In this document: piece after piece, positions 1 to 9,300 of the stretch
Layout of the letters: each line of letters begins with the position of its first letter
Numbering within the stretch: position 1 is the first letter of the stretch
Assembly (NCBI GenBank): GCA_016839245.1
Contig: JAEOUN010000036.1
Coordinates: 1-52,355, forward strand
Source of the DNA: Candidatus Thorarchaeota archaeon
GTDB taxonomy: Archaea > Asgardarchaeota > Thorarchaeia > Thorarchaeales > Thorarchaeaceae
Length of the DNA stretch: 52,355 nucleotides
Direction: 5' to 3'
Position numbers and translations under genes: made by a program
The notes under the pieces: generated by a model
Database searches by the model: none
Told to the model about the DNA's origin: nothing
What the model saw: the letters and a program-made list of their open reading frames with translations, nothing else

Positions 1-372
1 AAATTGCCTTTTCATACAATAATTCCTGGTGCGCTCTACAAGGATGGCGAATTCTATGGTGTGTTTGGAATAATGGGTGGTTCCCATCAAGCGCAAGCTC
101 ATGGTCAGTTCATCAGTAATTTGATAGATTTCGGGATGAGTCCTCAAATGGGTATCGATTTTCCACGTTTTGATCATAACCAAAAAGAAAATTTTGTTTC
201 ATTAGAGAAAGGTATGCCCACGACTCTGTATAATGAACTTCAAAAGATGGGTCATTCGGTTGTTGAAGGTTCCACTGTAAATTTTGGAGGTGGGCAAGCT
301 ATTCTTCGTCTTGAAGATGCTTGGATTGCTGGTTCTGATTATCGAAAAGATGGACAGGCTGCTGGATTCTAA
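1..372 (+). CDS. Gamma-glutamyltransferase, C-terminal fragment
   Basis: This is the 3' end of a gene that begins before the window; the frame is open from base 1 and stops at 370-372. The 123 visible residues match the end of the small subunit of gamma-glutamyltranspeptidase, including a GIMGGSHQAQAH segment and the family's characteristic tail GSDYRKDGQAAGF. These enzymes are Ntn hydrolases that transfer or hydrolyse the gamma-glutamyl group of glutathione-like compounds, after self-cleavage at a Thr that lies outside this window. Some archaeal relatives act on other gamma-glutamyl or acyl amides, so the substrate is open. The following lyase gene starts about 70 nt downstream on the same strand. 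Confidence 0.85.
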   Translation, partial: KLPFHTIIPGALYKDGEFYGVFGIMGGSHQAQAHGQFISNLIDFGMSPQMGIDFPRFDHNQKENFVSLEKGMPTTLYNELQKMGHSVVEGSTVNFGGGQAILRLEDAWIAGSDYRKDGQAAGF

Positions 373-444
373 TTGACTAACATTAAGAAAGAGTCAATAA
401 CATTCCTGTCTTGATATCTAGTGAAGATGTGCTAGGTGATAGTG

Positions 445-1878
445 TTGAGTGAAGAATATATCGAATATCGAGAAGAGAGTGATTTACTTGGTTCTAGAAA
501 GATACCAAAAAATGTCTACTGGGGTATTCAGACACTTAGAGCTCAGGAGAATTTTGGTGTATCTCTTGTAACATTGAACCAGTACACTTCTTTGGTACAA
601 GCATTAGCGATGGTGAAGAAAGCATGCACCTTGGCAAATAAGAAACTTGGACACATAGAACCTGAATATGCTGATGCAATAATTCAAGCCTGTGATGAGA
701 TTATTGATGGGAAATTCCATGATCAATTTGTAGTTGATATGCTTCAAGGAGGGGCCGGCACATCTACAAATATGTGTGCGAATGAAGTGATTGCTTCTCG
801 AGCAAATGAAATATTGGGTGAACAGCGGAATTCCATGAATCCTGTATCTGCAAATGAAAGTGTGAATCTCTCTCAATCAACCAATGATGTCTATCCTACT
901 GCCATTAAGATAGCTACTATCTATGGACTACGTGACCTGTCTAGAACCTTGGCGAGTTTAATTGGTGCACTCGACGAGAAAGCGGAAGAATTCAAGGACA
1001 TTCTAAAATTGGGTAGGACAGAAATGCAAGATGCTGTTCCAATTACTCTAGGGCAGGAATTTGAGGCTTGGTCTTGTGCCCTGAAACGAGACCTGACTCG
1101 AATCACAGCAGCAAAAGAAGTTCTGAAGACTCATAATATTGGAGCAACTGCAATCGGGACATCGCTTAATGCTGATCTAACATATATTGAATTAGCTGAG
1201 AAGTATCTTATTGATGTAACAGGTATTCAGGAGCTTACCACGGCAGAGAATTTAGTTGATGATACACAGAACTCGGATGAGTTTGTACATGCGTCTGGTC
1301 TTCTACGTGTAATCGCAACGAATCTGGCAAAAGTATCTGGTGATCTTATTCTTCTTTCTTCCGGGCCCATTGGTGGATTTCATGAGATTACTCTACCACC
1401 TGTTCAACCTGGTTCGAGTATCATGCCTGGCAAAATTAATCCTGTTATTCCAGAGATGGTAATGCAGGTTGCCTTTCAAGTAATTGGTCATGATATGGTA
1501 ATTACTCTTGCATCCAAATCCGGACAATTGGAACTGAATGCATTCGAACCTGTTATTGCATACAACTTCTTTCAGTCTCTTAAGCTCATTAGAAATGCTC
1601 TGGTAATTCTAAATGAGAAATGTATTCGAGGAATTCAACCAAATCATGCAGGATTAGACATTGTCAATAAGAGTATTGGGTTAGTCACAGCATTAAATCC
1701 AATTATTGGATATGAGGCTGCAACAAGAATTGCCAAGACTGCTCTTGAAACCGGGAAGTCGGTTCGCGAGATAGTGATTGAAGAGGGTCTTATGGATGAG
1801 GAATGGCTGGATTATGTTCTCTCTCCCAAACGTATGACTAGAGCAGGTGCTTTAGAAAAAAGGAAATCCTCGTCGTAA
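445..1878 (+). CDS. aspA: Aspartate ammonia-lyase / class II fumarase family enzyme
   Basis: Member of the fumarase/aspartase superfamily, which eliminates ammonia or water from a C4 dicarboxylate to give fumarate. The signature GSSIMPGKINPV, the GGAGTSTNMCANEV segment and SQSTNDVYPTA are all visible, and the length (about 478 residues) is normal. The N-terminal segment with DLLGSRKIPKNVYWGIQT resembles aspartases more than fumarases, but the two are hard to separate by eye. The frame is open from a GTG at 436. I place the start at TTG 445 because AGGTGA at 434-439 then lies 5 nt upstream; GTG 442 is the alternative. The gene converges on the transporter gene, with about 20 nt between the stops. 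Confidence 0.85.
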   Translation: MSEEYIEYREESDLLGSRKIPKNVYWGIQTLRAQENFGVSLVTLNQYTSLVQALAMVKKACTLANKKLGHIEPEYADAIIQACDEIIDGKFHDQFVVDMLQGGAGTSTNMCANEVIASRANEILGEQRNSMNPVSANESVNLSQSTNDVYPTAIKIATIYGLRDLSRTLASLIGALDEKAEEFKDILKLGRTEMQDAVPITLGQEFEAWSCALKRDLTRITAAKEVLKTHNIGATAIGTSLNADLTYIELAEKYLIDVTGIQELTTAENLVDDTQNSDEFVHASGLLRVIATNLAKVSGDLILLSSGPIGGFHEITLPPVQPGSSIMPGKINPVIPEMVMQVAFQVIGHDMVITLASKSGQLELNAFEPVIAYNFFQSLKLIRNALVILNEKCIRGIQPNHAGLDIVNKSIGLVTALNPIIGYEAATRIAKTALETGKSVREIVIEEGLMDEEWLDYVLSPKRMTRAGALEKRKSSS

Positions 1879-1898
1879 AATAATCTTGAGTATGAGAA

Positions 1899-3509
1899 TC
1901 AGGTATCCATTATTACATCATATGCGATGTTGTCAGAATGGTCGCCAATTCGTTCCAGATTCCTCAAGGTTTCGACAAATATCTGGTCCGCTTCAGGATT
2001 ACAGATTCCCGCTTGTACTCGATGTACATGTGACGCTTTCAGTTTACGTTCGAGGATATCAACTTGGTCCTCAAGTCTCTCCGCAACTTTGGCTACATCC
2101 TTGTTCTTTGTCTTGAGTGAGTTTATCGAAGTTGAATAGGTCTCCTCAACAAGTTTGAACATCTCTTCGAGATCCTTTGTGCCTTCAATCGAGAATGTGA
2201 TTCCATTCCTTAGCTTGTCGATAACAAACTCTCCGATGTTTGAAGCAAGGTCTCCGACCCTTTCAATATCTGTGAGAATTGCCATCAATTTGATTCTCCA
2301 TATAATATCTCTTTGATTTAGCTCTTCTTCTCTGATTTTATCAATAAAGTCCTCAGTATCTCTACAAGCTTCATCAACCTCATCTTCTAAATGTATGACT
2401 TTTCGAGCATCATCGAGATTCCTATTCAGCAAACCTGTTTTACTGAGTACAATCATTTCTAGTGTTTTTTCAGCGGTTCGTATTATTTCGCGTTCCACTT
2501 CAAGAAGTGCAACTTGTGGAATGTGCAACATCTCATCATCAAAGAAGTGTTTCCCTATGACTTCTCCTTCCTTATCAGGAATAATGCGTTCACAAAACCT
2601 CACTGTTAAACCTACAAGTGGGACAAAAATGAAGCTCACAACGATATTGAATATCGTGTGCGCATTTGCTATCTGTCGTGGGAGTTCATTTGATGTTGCC
2701 ATTACAACATTTGTAAATGGCGTTAGAAATGGTAGGAAGATGGCTACACCCACGACATTAATGATTGTCTGCGCCACTGCTGTTCTTTTAGCTGGACTTG
2801 TAGCTCCAATACCTGCGAATAGTTCAAGAAAACAGGTTCCAATATTTGCTCCCATAACTAACGCAATAGCTGGACTCAAATCAATTGCTCCTGCTGCCCC
2901 CATTGCGATAACAAGACTGGTTGTTGCTGAGCTGCTTTGTGTCACTCCTGCAATTAATGCTCCAATTAGAATACCAAGAAGTGGGATTGATCCATAGTCA
3001 TTGATAATACTACGAAAGAACGGATAATCTGTCGTTAATGGTTGAGCTCCCTGTTTCATAAAATCCATTGCCAAAAAAAGGAGTCCAAGACTAAAGATTG
3101 TCGTACCCAACAATTGGACTCTTTCATCTTTTGTGAACATTTTCATAAAGAATCCAACTGCAATCAAAGGCCAGAAGATGCCACCAATATCAAACGAAAC
3201 AAGTTGAGCAGTTACTGTGGTTCCAATCTCTGAACCAAGCATGACATTGACAGATTGCCTGAATGTCATCATACCTGCATTTACGAATCCGATGAGTGTA
3301 AGTACAGTGATACTTGAACTCTGTGTCATCACAGTTGCAGCAGTCCCTGCAGCCATACCTCTAATTGGATCGTCACTCACTTTTTCCAGAATTCGTACTA
3401 CTCGCTTACCTGAAATTTTCCCAAGTGTCTCCCGTAATAGAGTGACACCATACATGAAAAGGGCAAGACCTCCAATGATCTCAAATGCAATAGTCAGCTC
3501 TTTTATCAT
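1899..3509 (-). CDS. Na/Pi cotransporter family protein with C-terminal PhoU-like domain
   Basis: Predicted sodium-dependent phosphate transporter of the NptA/PNaS family. The N-terminal ~310 residues are hydrophobic and contain the duplicated QSSS motifs (TQSSSITVLTLIGF and TQSSSATTSLVIAMG), each followed by a GxxIGT element, as expected for the two inverted transport repeats. The C-terminal ~200 residues are helical and charged and resemble PhoU. The frame is open to 3551, but a TATA-like box at 3562-3569 would put the transcription start near 3540. ATG 3509 (start MIKELTIAF, directly before the first membrane segment) is therefore the better start. Phosphate import is the family function; the substrate is not proven here. 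Confidence 0.88.
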   Translation of the reverse strand: MIKELTIAFEIIGGLALFMYGVTLLRETLGKISGKRVVRILEKVSDDPIRGMAAGTAATVMTQSSSITVLTLIGFVNAGMMTFRQSVNVMLGSEIGTTVTAQLVSFDIGGIFWPLIAVGFFMKMFTKDERVQLLGTTIFSLGLLFLAMDFMKQGAQPLTTDYPFFRSIINDYGSIPLLGILIGALIAGVTQSSSATTSLVIAMGAAGAIDLSPAIALVMGANIGTCFLELFAGIGATSPAKRTAVAQTIINVVGVAIFLPFLTPFTNVVMATSNELPRQIANAHTIFNIVVSFIFVPLVGLTVRFCERIIPDKEGEVIGKHFFDDEMLHIPQVALLEVEREIIRTAEKTLEMIVLSKTGLLNRNLDDARKVIHLEDEVDEACRDTEDFIDKIREEELNQRDIIWRIKLMAILTDIERVGDLASNIGEFVIDKLRNGITFSIEGTKDLEEMFKLVEETYSTSINSLKTKNKDVAKVAERLEDQVDILERKLKASHVHRVQAGICNPEADQIFVETLRNLERIGDHSDNIAYDVIMDT

Positions 3510-3561
3510 GTCCAACGGGTGCCGCTGGGTACATATGCCACATATGAACATTCTGGGTTGC

Positions 3562-3569
3562 TTATATAA
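3562..3569 (-). promoter_or_regulatory. TATA-like box for the Na/Pi transporter gene
   Basis: TTATATAA lies in the short gap upstream of the transporter. With the usual archaeal spacing of about 26 nt, transcription would start near 3540. This favours ATG 3509 over the upstream ATG at 3551. Confidence 0.45.
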
Positions 3570-3617
3570 TCATTTGAAGAAAAGAATCTTCAGATTTTGG
3601 TCTGGAAACCGGCATTA

Positions 3618-4571
3618 CTAGAACCTTCGATGACGTGTTAATCCCGAGCATGTATATGTCTTAATTTCATTCTTCTCTAATTCATCTAGAATTAGATTCA
3701 TTCCGATAGAATCAGAACTATCATGGCCAGCTATTACTACATAGAGACCCTCTTCTTCACAGGCTTTTTTCACATCCTCTCCCATATGCATGGTGATGAT
3801 TGTGCTTACTCCCGCTCTAGATAATTTAGGAATTGATTTCGGACCTGCTGAAGTACCTCCAGTGAAGAACACAAACTTTTCACCTACACTTCCTCCTGGA
3901 CTGCCAACCAATATCTCCGGACCTGCTCCTACTTTCTCTGCTTCCTGATATTCAGGAATTTCAAGGAGAACTTCGACCAAATCGCTTAAAGTAGCCGGAT
4001 TCTTTTCTTTAAGATATTTTGTCAAGAACTGAAAACCCAGTGAATCTGCTGGGGTGTGAGAGCACATAAATGGCATATCTATCAACCGTGCAGCATCAAC
4101 AGTTTGGGTATGATTTCTGGGTTTGGTTCCAAAATGGACCTCTTTCAATCGAGCAGCCATTGCTGATTCAGCTTGAGCAATAGGCACACCCACAGCAGCC
4201 CATTGTTCAGGCTGCAATTTCATAACATAGTCAAGGTTTGATATGCCTATCCCATGAGGATGGTGTGCAAGCACAAGATCTATTTTTGTTCCCAACTCAG
4301 ATAGTCTGTCCGCAAGTAAGATCTCTCCAGTTCCAATATCAATTCCTGAGAGAACACTTCCAATTTCCATGTCTGGGTCGCCGTAGAGCAGTCTACAATC
4401 AGTATATGGATTCCAAGTCACATCTTTGTCAGCAAGTTCTTTTTTCTTCCCTTCGAGTTTTTCCAAATCTTTTTTTGATTTCTCAAGAATCTGGTTGATT
4501 CTATCTCGACCTCTGGGATCTGCCTCTATTCCCATTTCAACAATTCTTCTATAAATATCACCTAGCTTCAT
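3618..4571 (-). CDS. NIF3 / DUF34 family metal-binding protein
   Basis: NIF3-like protein (YbgI family), a widespread group with a dinuclear metal site and a debated biochemical role. The AHHPHG motif, a later H-x-x-DS element (AGHDSSDS) and the SHTPAD segment supply the expected metal ligands. The extra N-terminal ~65 residues are charged and probably helical. The frame is open to 4634, but the first 21 residues are Cys-rich and unlike the family, so I start at ATG 4571 (MKLGDIYRR). It is transcribed away from the 4659 gene. Family function is unsettled, so no reaction is assigned. Confidence 0.82.
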   Translation of the reverse strand: MKLGDIYRRIVEMGIEADPRGRDRINQILEKSKKDLEKLEGKKKELADKDVTWNPYTDCRLLYGDPDMEIGSVLSGIDIGTGEILLADRLSELGTKIDLVLAHHPHGIGISNLDYVMKLQPEQWAAVGVPIAQAESAMAARLKEVHFGTKPRNHTQTVDAARLIDMPFMCSHTPADSLGFQFLTKYLKEKNPATLSDLVEVLLEIPEYQEAEKVGAGPEILVGSPGGSVGEKFVFFTGGTSAGPKSIPKLSRAGVSTIITMHMGEDVKKACEEEGLYVVIAGHDSSDSIGMNLILDELEKNEIKTYTCSGLTRHRRF

Positions 4572-4658
4572 AAGCAAACAATTTTTTTCCTTAGTTTGAA
4601 TGTTTCGACAAACGCATGGACTAAGACTTATCACTGGCTGATGTTATCAAATTGATGA

Positions 4659-5522
4659 GTGATTCATTTGCCAAAGAAAGAAGTTGAGCGGAAGGTAGGT
4701 CCAATATTTCGTATTCTTTCACAGGACTTGTATACTACGGGATTCCACAGTGAAGAGATTGGATTTCGCCAAGATGAAGTGTGGCGTTCAAAAAGCAGGC
4801 AATTCTCAAAGGATGCTGATATTATTGGAAAAATTGAGGAGTCTGAACGAACCAATGAGAAAGAGAAACTTCCGTCCTTGGAGAAAATCGGATTCATAAT
4901 TTTAAGGCAATCTCTGTGGGGACAGGTTGATGAATTGGACCGTCGCTTAGTGATTAAACTCTTTACAAATAGGGGGGGATGGATTGCGACGATGGAAGAA
5001 ATGGTGGCAGAGGAGTATGCTATGAGCTATGGTTCCGATGAACCACTCATCGCTTTCACTGTTGTGACAAAAGATAATGAGTTTATTACATGGGTAAAAC
5101 AATATCGACGAGGTGGGCTCTCAACGGAGAATTATTCGTTTTACTTGCTAGGTCCTAATAACACATTTGAGACCTTTCGAATAGAAGGAGCACGTGCCAC
5201 CTTAGGTGATGATTTTCGTGTCTATCGATTGAATGGCGAAAAAGTGATTGCAACTATTGATAGCAAATTCGGTGACCTTGGAGGTGAGTTCATGGTTCGA
5301 ATTAAAGATTCAATCCTTGCAAAGAATGAGTGGTTCTCTAATATTCTACAATGTTTCTCGATTATGATTGCATATAGAGGTCAGATTCGAGAGAAGATTA
5401 ACAAAGGATTCCATTTATGGAGAAAGGGAAAAAGAATACCTACTCAACATAGATATGAAATCAGTCTATTGGCAAATCCACGAAAATTGACTCTAAAGAC
5501 TGACGAGTTTGAGGAGGTCTAA
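4659..5522 (+). CDS. Uncharacterised protein, possible LURP-one/tubby C-like fold
   Basis: A 287-residue soluble protein that I do not recognise with certainty. Residues from about 180 to 235 follow a pattern typical of LURP-one-related (tubby C-terminal-like) domains: a short strand with a polar turn (YRLNGEKVIATID), then KFGDLGGEFMVRI, then a hydrophobic helix (ILQCFSIMIAY). The N-terminal half is charged and has no clear motif. It starts at GTG 4659, just downstream of and divergent from the NIF3 gene. The fold suggestion rests on pattern only. Such domains are often lipid- or membrane-associated, but no function can be claimed. Confidence 0.55.
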   Translation: MIHLPKKEVERKVGPIFRILSQDLYTTGFHSEEIGFRQDEVWRSKSRQFSKDADIIGKIEESERTNEKEKLPSLEKIGFIILRQSLWGQVDELDRRLVIKLFTNRGGWIATMEEMVAEEYAMSYGSDEPLIAFTVVTKDNEFITWVKQYRRGGLSTENYSFYLLGPNNTFETFRIEGARATLGDDFRVYRLNGEKVIATIDSKFGDLGGEFMVRIKDSILAKNEWFSNILQCFSIMIAYRGQIREKINKGFHLWRKGKRIPTQHRYEISLLANPRKLTLKTDEFEEV

Positions 5523-6023
5523 TGCTCTTTAACGAGTTGAGTGTTCTTCGAAAGTCTTTCATTCTTCAATAGACAAGTAGAAGACTCGATTTTGAACTGA
5601 ACCGCTCGAAATACTCCTGGTTGCTCCTGACATTTTGGCTGTAGTTCATCATGACATGTTTCATCAAACTCTGGATTCATGTCTTCCATTAAGATCATGA
5701 CATCATTATGACCAAGTATCACGTTTTTCTTAAGTAACTTTGAATGATTAATTAATGCCTTCTGAGTCACATATTATCGCTCTTTTAGATGTCTACCAAA
5801 TATCATATCATGATGTATGTCTTTTATTCTCCCTATACGTTGACAGAATTCTTGAGAACTATTACGAAATTGAAATAGCTCACTGGCAGAACAGATTTCA
5901 CGAATAGAACGCATTATTTTTGGGTCTTAGAGGTTGCCTGATGATATGACGATAGAAGTTTTAATTTAAATTCCTGAAAGAGAAATTTACAAAAATCGGT
6001 TTTCAACTGTGGAATCAAACATG

Positions 6024-6047
6024 AAAACTTCGCCCGGGCGAACTTTT
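6024..6047. repeat. 24-bp near-perfect palindrome
   Basis: AAAACTT, CGCCCGGGCG, AACTTTT: the central 14 bases (6029-6042) are a perfect palindrome, and the full 24 bases have one mismatched pair. In RNA it could form a GC-rich hairpin; in DNA it could be a dimeric protein site. It lies 24 nt before the larger hairpin unit at 6071. Confidence 0.7.
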
Positions 6048-6070
6048 GCAACTTGGTTCAGAAAAGAGGG

Positions 6071-6199
6071 TGTGACCAGGTCTAGCAGGGCTCATGTGGT
6101 AGGAGGGGGGGGAGTTTATGTAATGAGGGCATGCTCCGCCAACGGAACGCACGTTTCCGAAGTTTACGAAAACGAGGCCCTACTATAACACTGGTCACA
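6071..6199 (+). ncRNA. Candidate structured RNA or hairpin element (strand uncertain)
   Basis: TGTGACCAG at 6071-6079 is exactly complementary to CTGGTCACA at 6191-6199. Just inside, 6083-6091 pairs with 6177-6185 at 8 of 9 positions, giving a two-part stem that closes an 85-nt loop. Within the loop CGGAA (6143-6147) can pair with TTCCG (6155-6159), and there is a run of eight G at 6105-6112. The unit is clearly more GC-rich than nearby intergenic DNA. It could be an uncharacterised RNA, or a small inverted-repeat mobile remnant. The strand given is arbitrary, since a hairpin reads on both. I do not recognise it as a known RNA family. Confidence 0.4.
6163..6199 (+). repeat. Direct repeat copy 1 (37 bp)
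   Basis: First of two 37-bp copies beginning TTTACGAAAACGAGGCCC. It matches the copy at 6265-6301 at 35 of 37 positions by eye, with a period of 102 bp. Its right half is also the right arm of the hairpin unit at 6071-6199. Confidence 0.8.
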
Positions 6200-6264
6200 T
6201 GGTTTGCTTATGTGGATCTGCTATAAGAACCTTGTTTTGTAATAAGCCCTTATAGAAGGGACTT

Positions 6265-6301
6265 TTTACGAAAACGAGGCCCTACTATACCACTGACCAC
6301 A
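6265..6301 (+). repeat. Direct repeat copy 2 (37 bp)
   Basis: Second 37-bp copy, lying 102 bp after the first. The 65 bp between copies ends in a small hairpin (CCCTT at 6247-6251 with AAGGG at 6256-6260) followed by a T run at 6263-6267. The differences between copies fall in the part that pairs with 6071-6079, so this copy has lost exact pairing to that arm. Confidence 0.8.
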
Positions 6302-6393
6302 CATTGTTCTGGTAGATTTCCCCTATTAAGGATGTTGTATTGTGTAGATAATCACTTGATCTATTTAATTCAGTATATGTGCATAGAGTAATT

Positions 6394-9300
6394 CTACTTG
6401 GGAATGACCAATTCGAATGCGGTTTTTTGTGTACCTGCCAGTTCAATATTCCAATTATGCGCTTCAACAATTCTTTTGACAATGGTCAAACCGTATCCTT
6501 GTCCCGATTTACTTGTTGTAAAGCCCTTGCTAAATAGTTTTGATCTAATATCACCAGGTATCTCTCTGCCATCGTTCTGAATCAAAATATGATACTCACT
6601 CTCATTCTGCATAAGTCTTATTTCGATTTTACTTGGTTGACCATGTCTAATGGCATTATCTAAGAGATTTCTGAAGACTTGGGTAATTTTTGTTTCATCA
6701 CCTTTCACTCTTGGCAGTACATCTTGTTCATACTCAATCGATTCTGGGATTGTAGAATTTGCAATGGATTTTACAAGTGCATCTAGGTCTATGTCTGTGA
6801 GATTCTCTTCCACGGTGAGTCCTGCATCAGCCAAAGCTACTGAATGATCCAGTAGGTCACTAGTTTCTCTAAGCATCTGGCGTAATTTTTGGAGGTGATT
6901 AATATCATTTTCATCTTCCACGAGTTCAATAAAACCTAGCATGTTGTGAAAGATATTCTTGAGGTCGTGACTCATTGAGTGCGCAAACTCACTTAGCTCT
7001 TCTCTCTGTTTTCTCAACATTTCAAGAGCGTGTTTTTCTTGTGTGATGTCAGACATCACTCCCTCTATGTATCCCTTTTCCTCCAAGAGCCGCAGAGAAA
7101 ACCTCATCCATAACCTGTGATTGCTCTTGGTTATGGCTTGCAGTTCTGTAACAAGACTCTCTGTTTCCTTCAGAGTACGTTTAAGTCGATTCCACGACTC
7201 TGATTCTAGTAAGAAATCCTTGAAGAGATTAGAACTATCTATTAGTTCTCTTCTATCTATATATCCAAAACTATTAGCAAAATGATTGTTACACTCGAGA
7301 ATCAAACCATCAGAGATTCTCACACGAAAGAGTCCAATAAGAGCATTGTTGTACAGCTCCTTAAAGCTCTCACGACTTTCCCTCAATGCTTGTCCCGCAA
7401 GGTGTCGATCCGTAACGTCTTGAACGTGGATAATGAATCCCTGTAAATCCTCTTCTTTTCCATAATGAAGTGGTGAAAAGACACAATCCAGATGCATCAC
7501 ACCAGATTTGGTAGTCCTGTGCAGCTGATGTATCTGATTCTTTGAGAAGTCAAACCTGATTTGCGATATGACTGAATTTCCCTGATGAAGCTGTGTCTTA
7601 ACATACTCCGGAATATTTGGATCTTCAAAGAGATTCAACCCAATGGCATCTTCTTGATTTTCATATCCAAATAAATCAAGACTTGCTTTATTGGCTCTGA
7701 CTAAAATGCCATCAGAATCAAATAATTGGATACAGATTGGCGATTCTTCAAAGATAGTATAAAACATCTCTTCATTTGCGCGTAGTGCTGCTTCAGTTTT
7801 TTCTCTATCAGTGATATCATTTGCATGAAGTACGAAACCAATTGGATTTCCATCTGAGTCTTGCAGGGATGAAAGAATAACATCCATGAATGCTATGTCA
7901 GAACGAGATGTATCCAAAATATCTCTCTCTTGAACATATTTGAAATCCCATTTGTATCTAAACCGGTGTACCCTTCCTTTTTGAACACTTTCTAAAACTT
8001 CTTCTGGCAACCTAGAATCTTTGAATAAACTCAGGTTGATCAGGTCCTCTTTTGTCTTAACACCCAATAGATTCACTGCTGCCATATTTGCATCTACCAA
8101 CAATCCTTCAGCATCAAAAATGCCAATAGCACTAGGTGCGTGTTCAAATACTCCTTGCCACCATTCGTATTGTTTCTTAGAATCCGTTATGAAGACTGAG
8201 TCTTTCGAATTAGTAAACGATCCATTTTCGTCGACTATCTGTATTGAACATAGAATTGAGGTAACTTCGCCATATTCATCTCTGATGGTAGTATCATTAC
8301 ACATCACAGACTTACTCTCCCCTGACGAATTCTGTATTTGAAAAGTACAACACGGTTCGTTGTATTGCTCTTTTTGCTGAATCAAACCTAACCTTTCTCT
8401 TGCAGTAGCTTGATGTTCTTCAGCGACGAATGTTTCTATCCAATTTTTCCCAATGACTTCTTCTTTTTCGAGACCAAGGATTTCGCATCCTTTTTTATTT
8501 ATCATAGTTATTTTGAATGAGGAATCAAGAGCAAATATCATAGTACCCGCTAGATCTAGATACAGCAATGCCTTGTTCCGTTCTTTTAACAATGATGCTT
8601 CCTGTTGTTTCTGTTCTGTGATGTCTTGAACGGTTCCCATCATTCTTAGTGCTTGTCCATCATCAAAGGTCACTTCGCCTTCTTCATGGACATATCTAAT
8701 GCTGCCGTCAGGGCGGACTATGCGATGATCTATTCTGTAAAGCGTTCTACTGTTAATAGCATCTTCCACAGCTTTGCGAACTACTTCTCTATCATCGGGG
8801 TGAACAGATTGAAGAAACGCATCATAGGTCGCTTTGAACTCTTGAGGTTCTAATCCAAAAATACGGTATATCTCGTCAGACCATATCTCCTTGTCTTCTT
8901 GAATTTCCCAGACCCAACTTCCTGAATGTGCAATACGTTGTGCTTCTGCCAATCGCGCTTCACTTAATCTTAACTTCTGTTCAGATTCGCGTAATGCTCT
9001 CTCAGTCTTGCGCTTTTCAACGGCCGTAAGAATATAGTATGACAATTCCGCGTATAGTCCATCAATATTAGTCGAGCTCTTTCGGATATAATAGTCTGCA
9101 CCAAGGTTTAAAGCCTGAATTGCGAATTCTTCACGACTCTTCCCTGTAAAAATAACGACGGGTGTGTTAATTCCTTCGCTTCTGATATATTCCAGAATAT
9201 CCAGACCAGTCATCGAATCTCCAGCAAGATCGATATCGCAGACCGCAGCATCAAACTCCTCTTCGCTAAGAAGTCTGACAGCTTCTTCACTGGTTTCCAC

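Larger units (their letters stand above)
5523..6393. other. Gene-poor region with hairpins and repeats
   Basis: The longest non-coding stretch of the window. An 83-codon frame on the minus strand (5519-5770, GTG start) has no ribosome binding site and no recognisable domain, and I do not call it a gene. The right part (6024-6301) is more GC-rich than its surroundings and contains a near-perfect 24-bp palindrome, an 8-G run, a 129-nt hairpin-forming unit and a direct repeat of that unit's right arm; these are listed separately. I found no tRNA, RNase P or SRP RNA signature. Confidence 0.6.

Noticed and set aside
2395..2997. 200-residue plus-strand frame
   Set aside because: It lies fully antisense to the conserved Na/Pi transporter gene and has no domain; it is a shadow of that gene's codon pattern.
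5519..5770. 83-codon minus-strand frame as a gene
   Set aside because: GTG start without a ribosome binding site, its stop overlaps the convergent gene's stop, and it shows no recognisable domain or typical composition.
5935..5980. C/D-box-like sRNA (TGATGA followed by CTGA)
   Set aside because: Only one C-like and one D-like box about 30 nt apart, with no C'/D' pair and no closing stem.
6241..6260. RNase P CR-V-like GGGCTTAT on the minus strand
   Set aside because: The conserved ACAGAA segment before it and the CR-I block are absent.
6163..6301. Two 37-bp repeats as a minimal CRISPR array
   Set aside because: The gap of 65 bp is too long for a normal spacer, there are only two copies, one copy forms a long hairpin with upstream DNA, and no cas gene is present.
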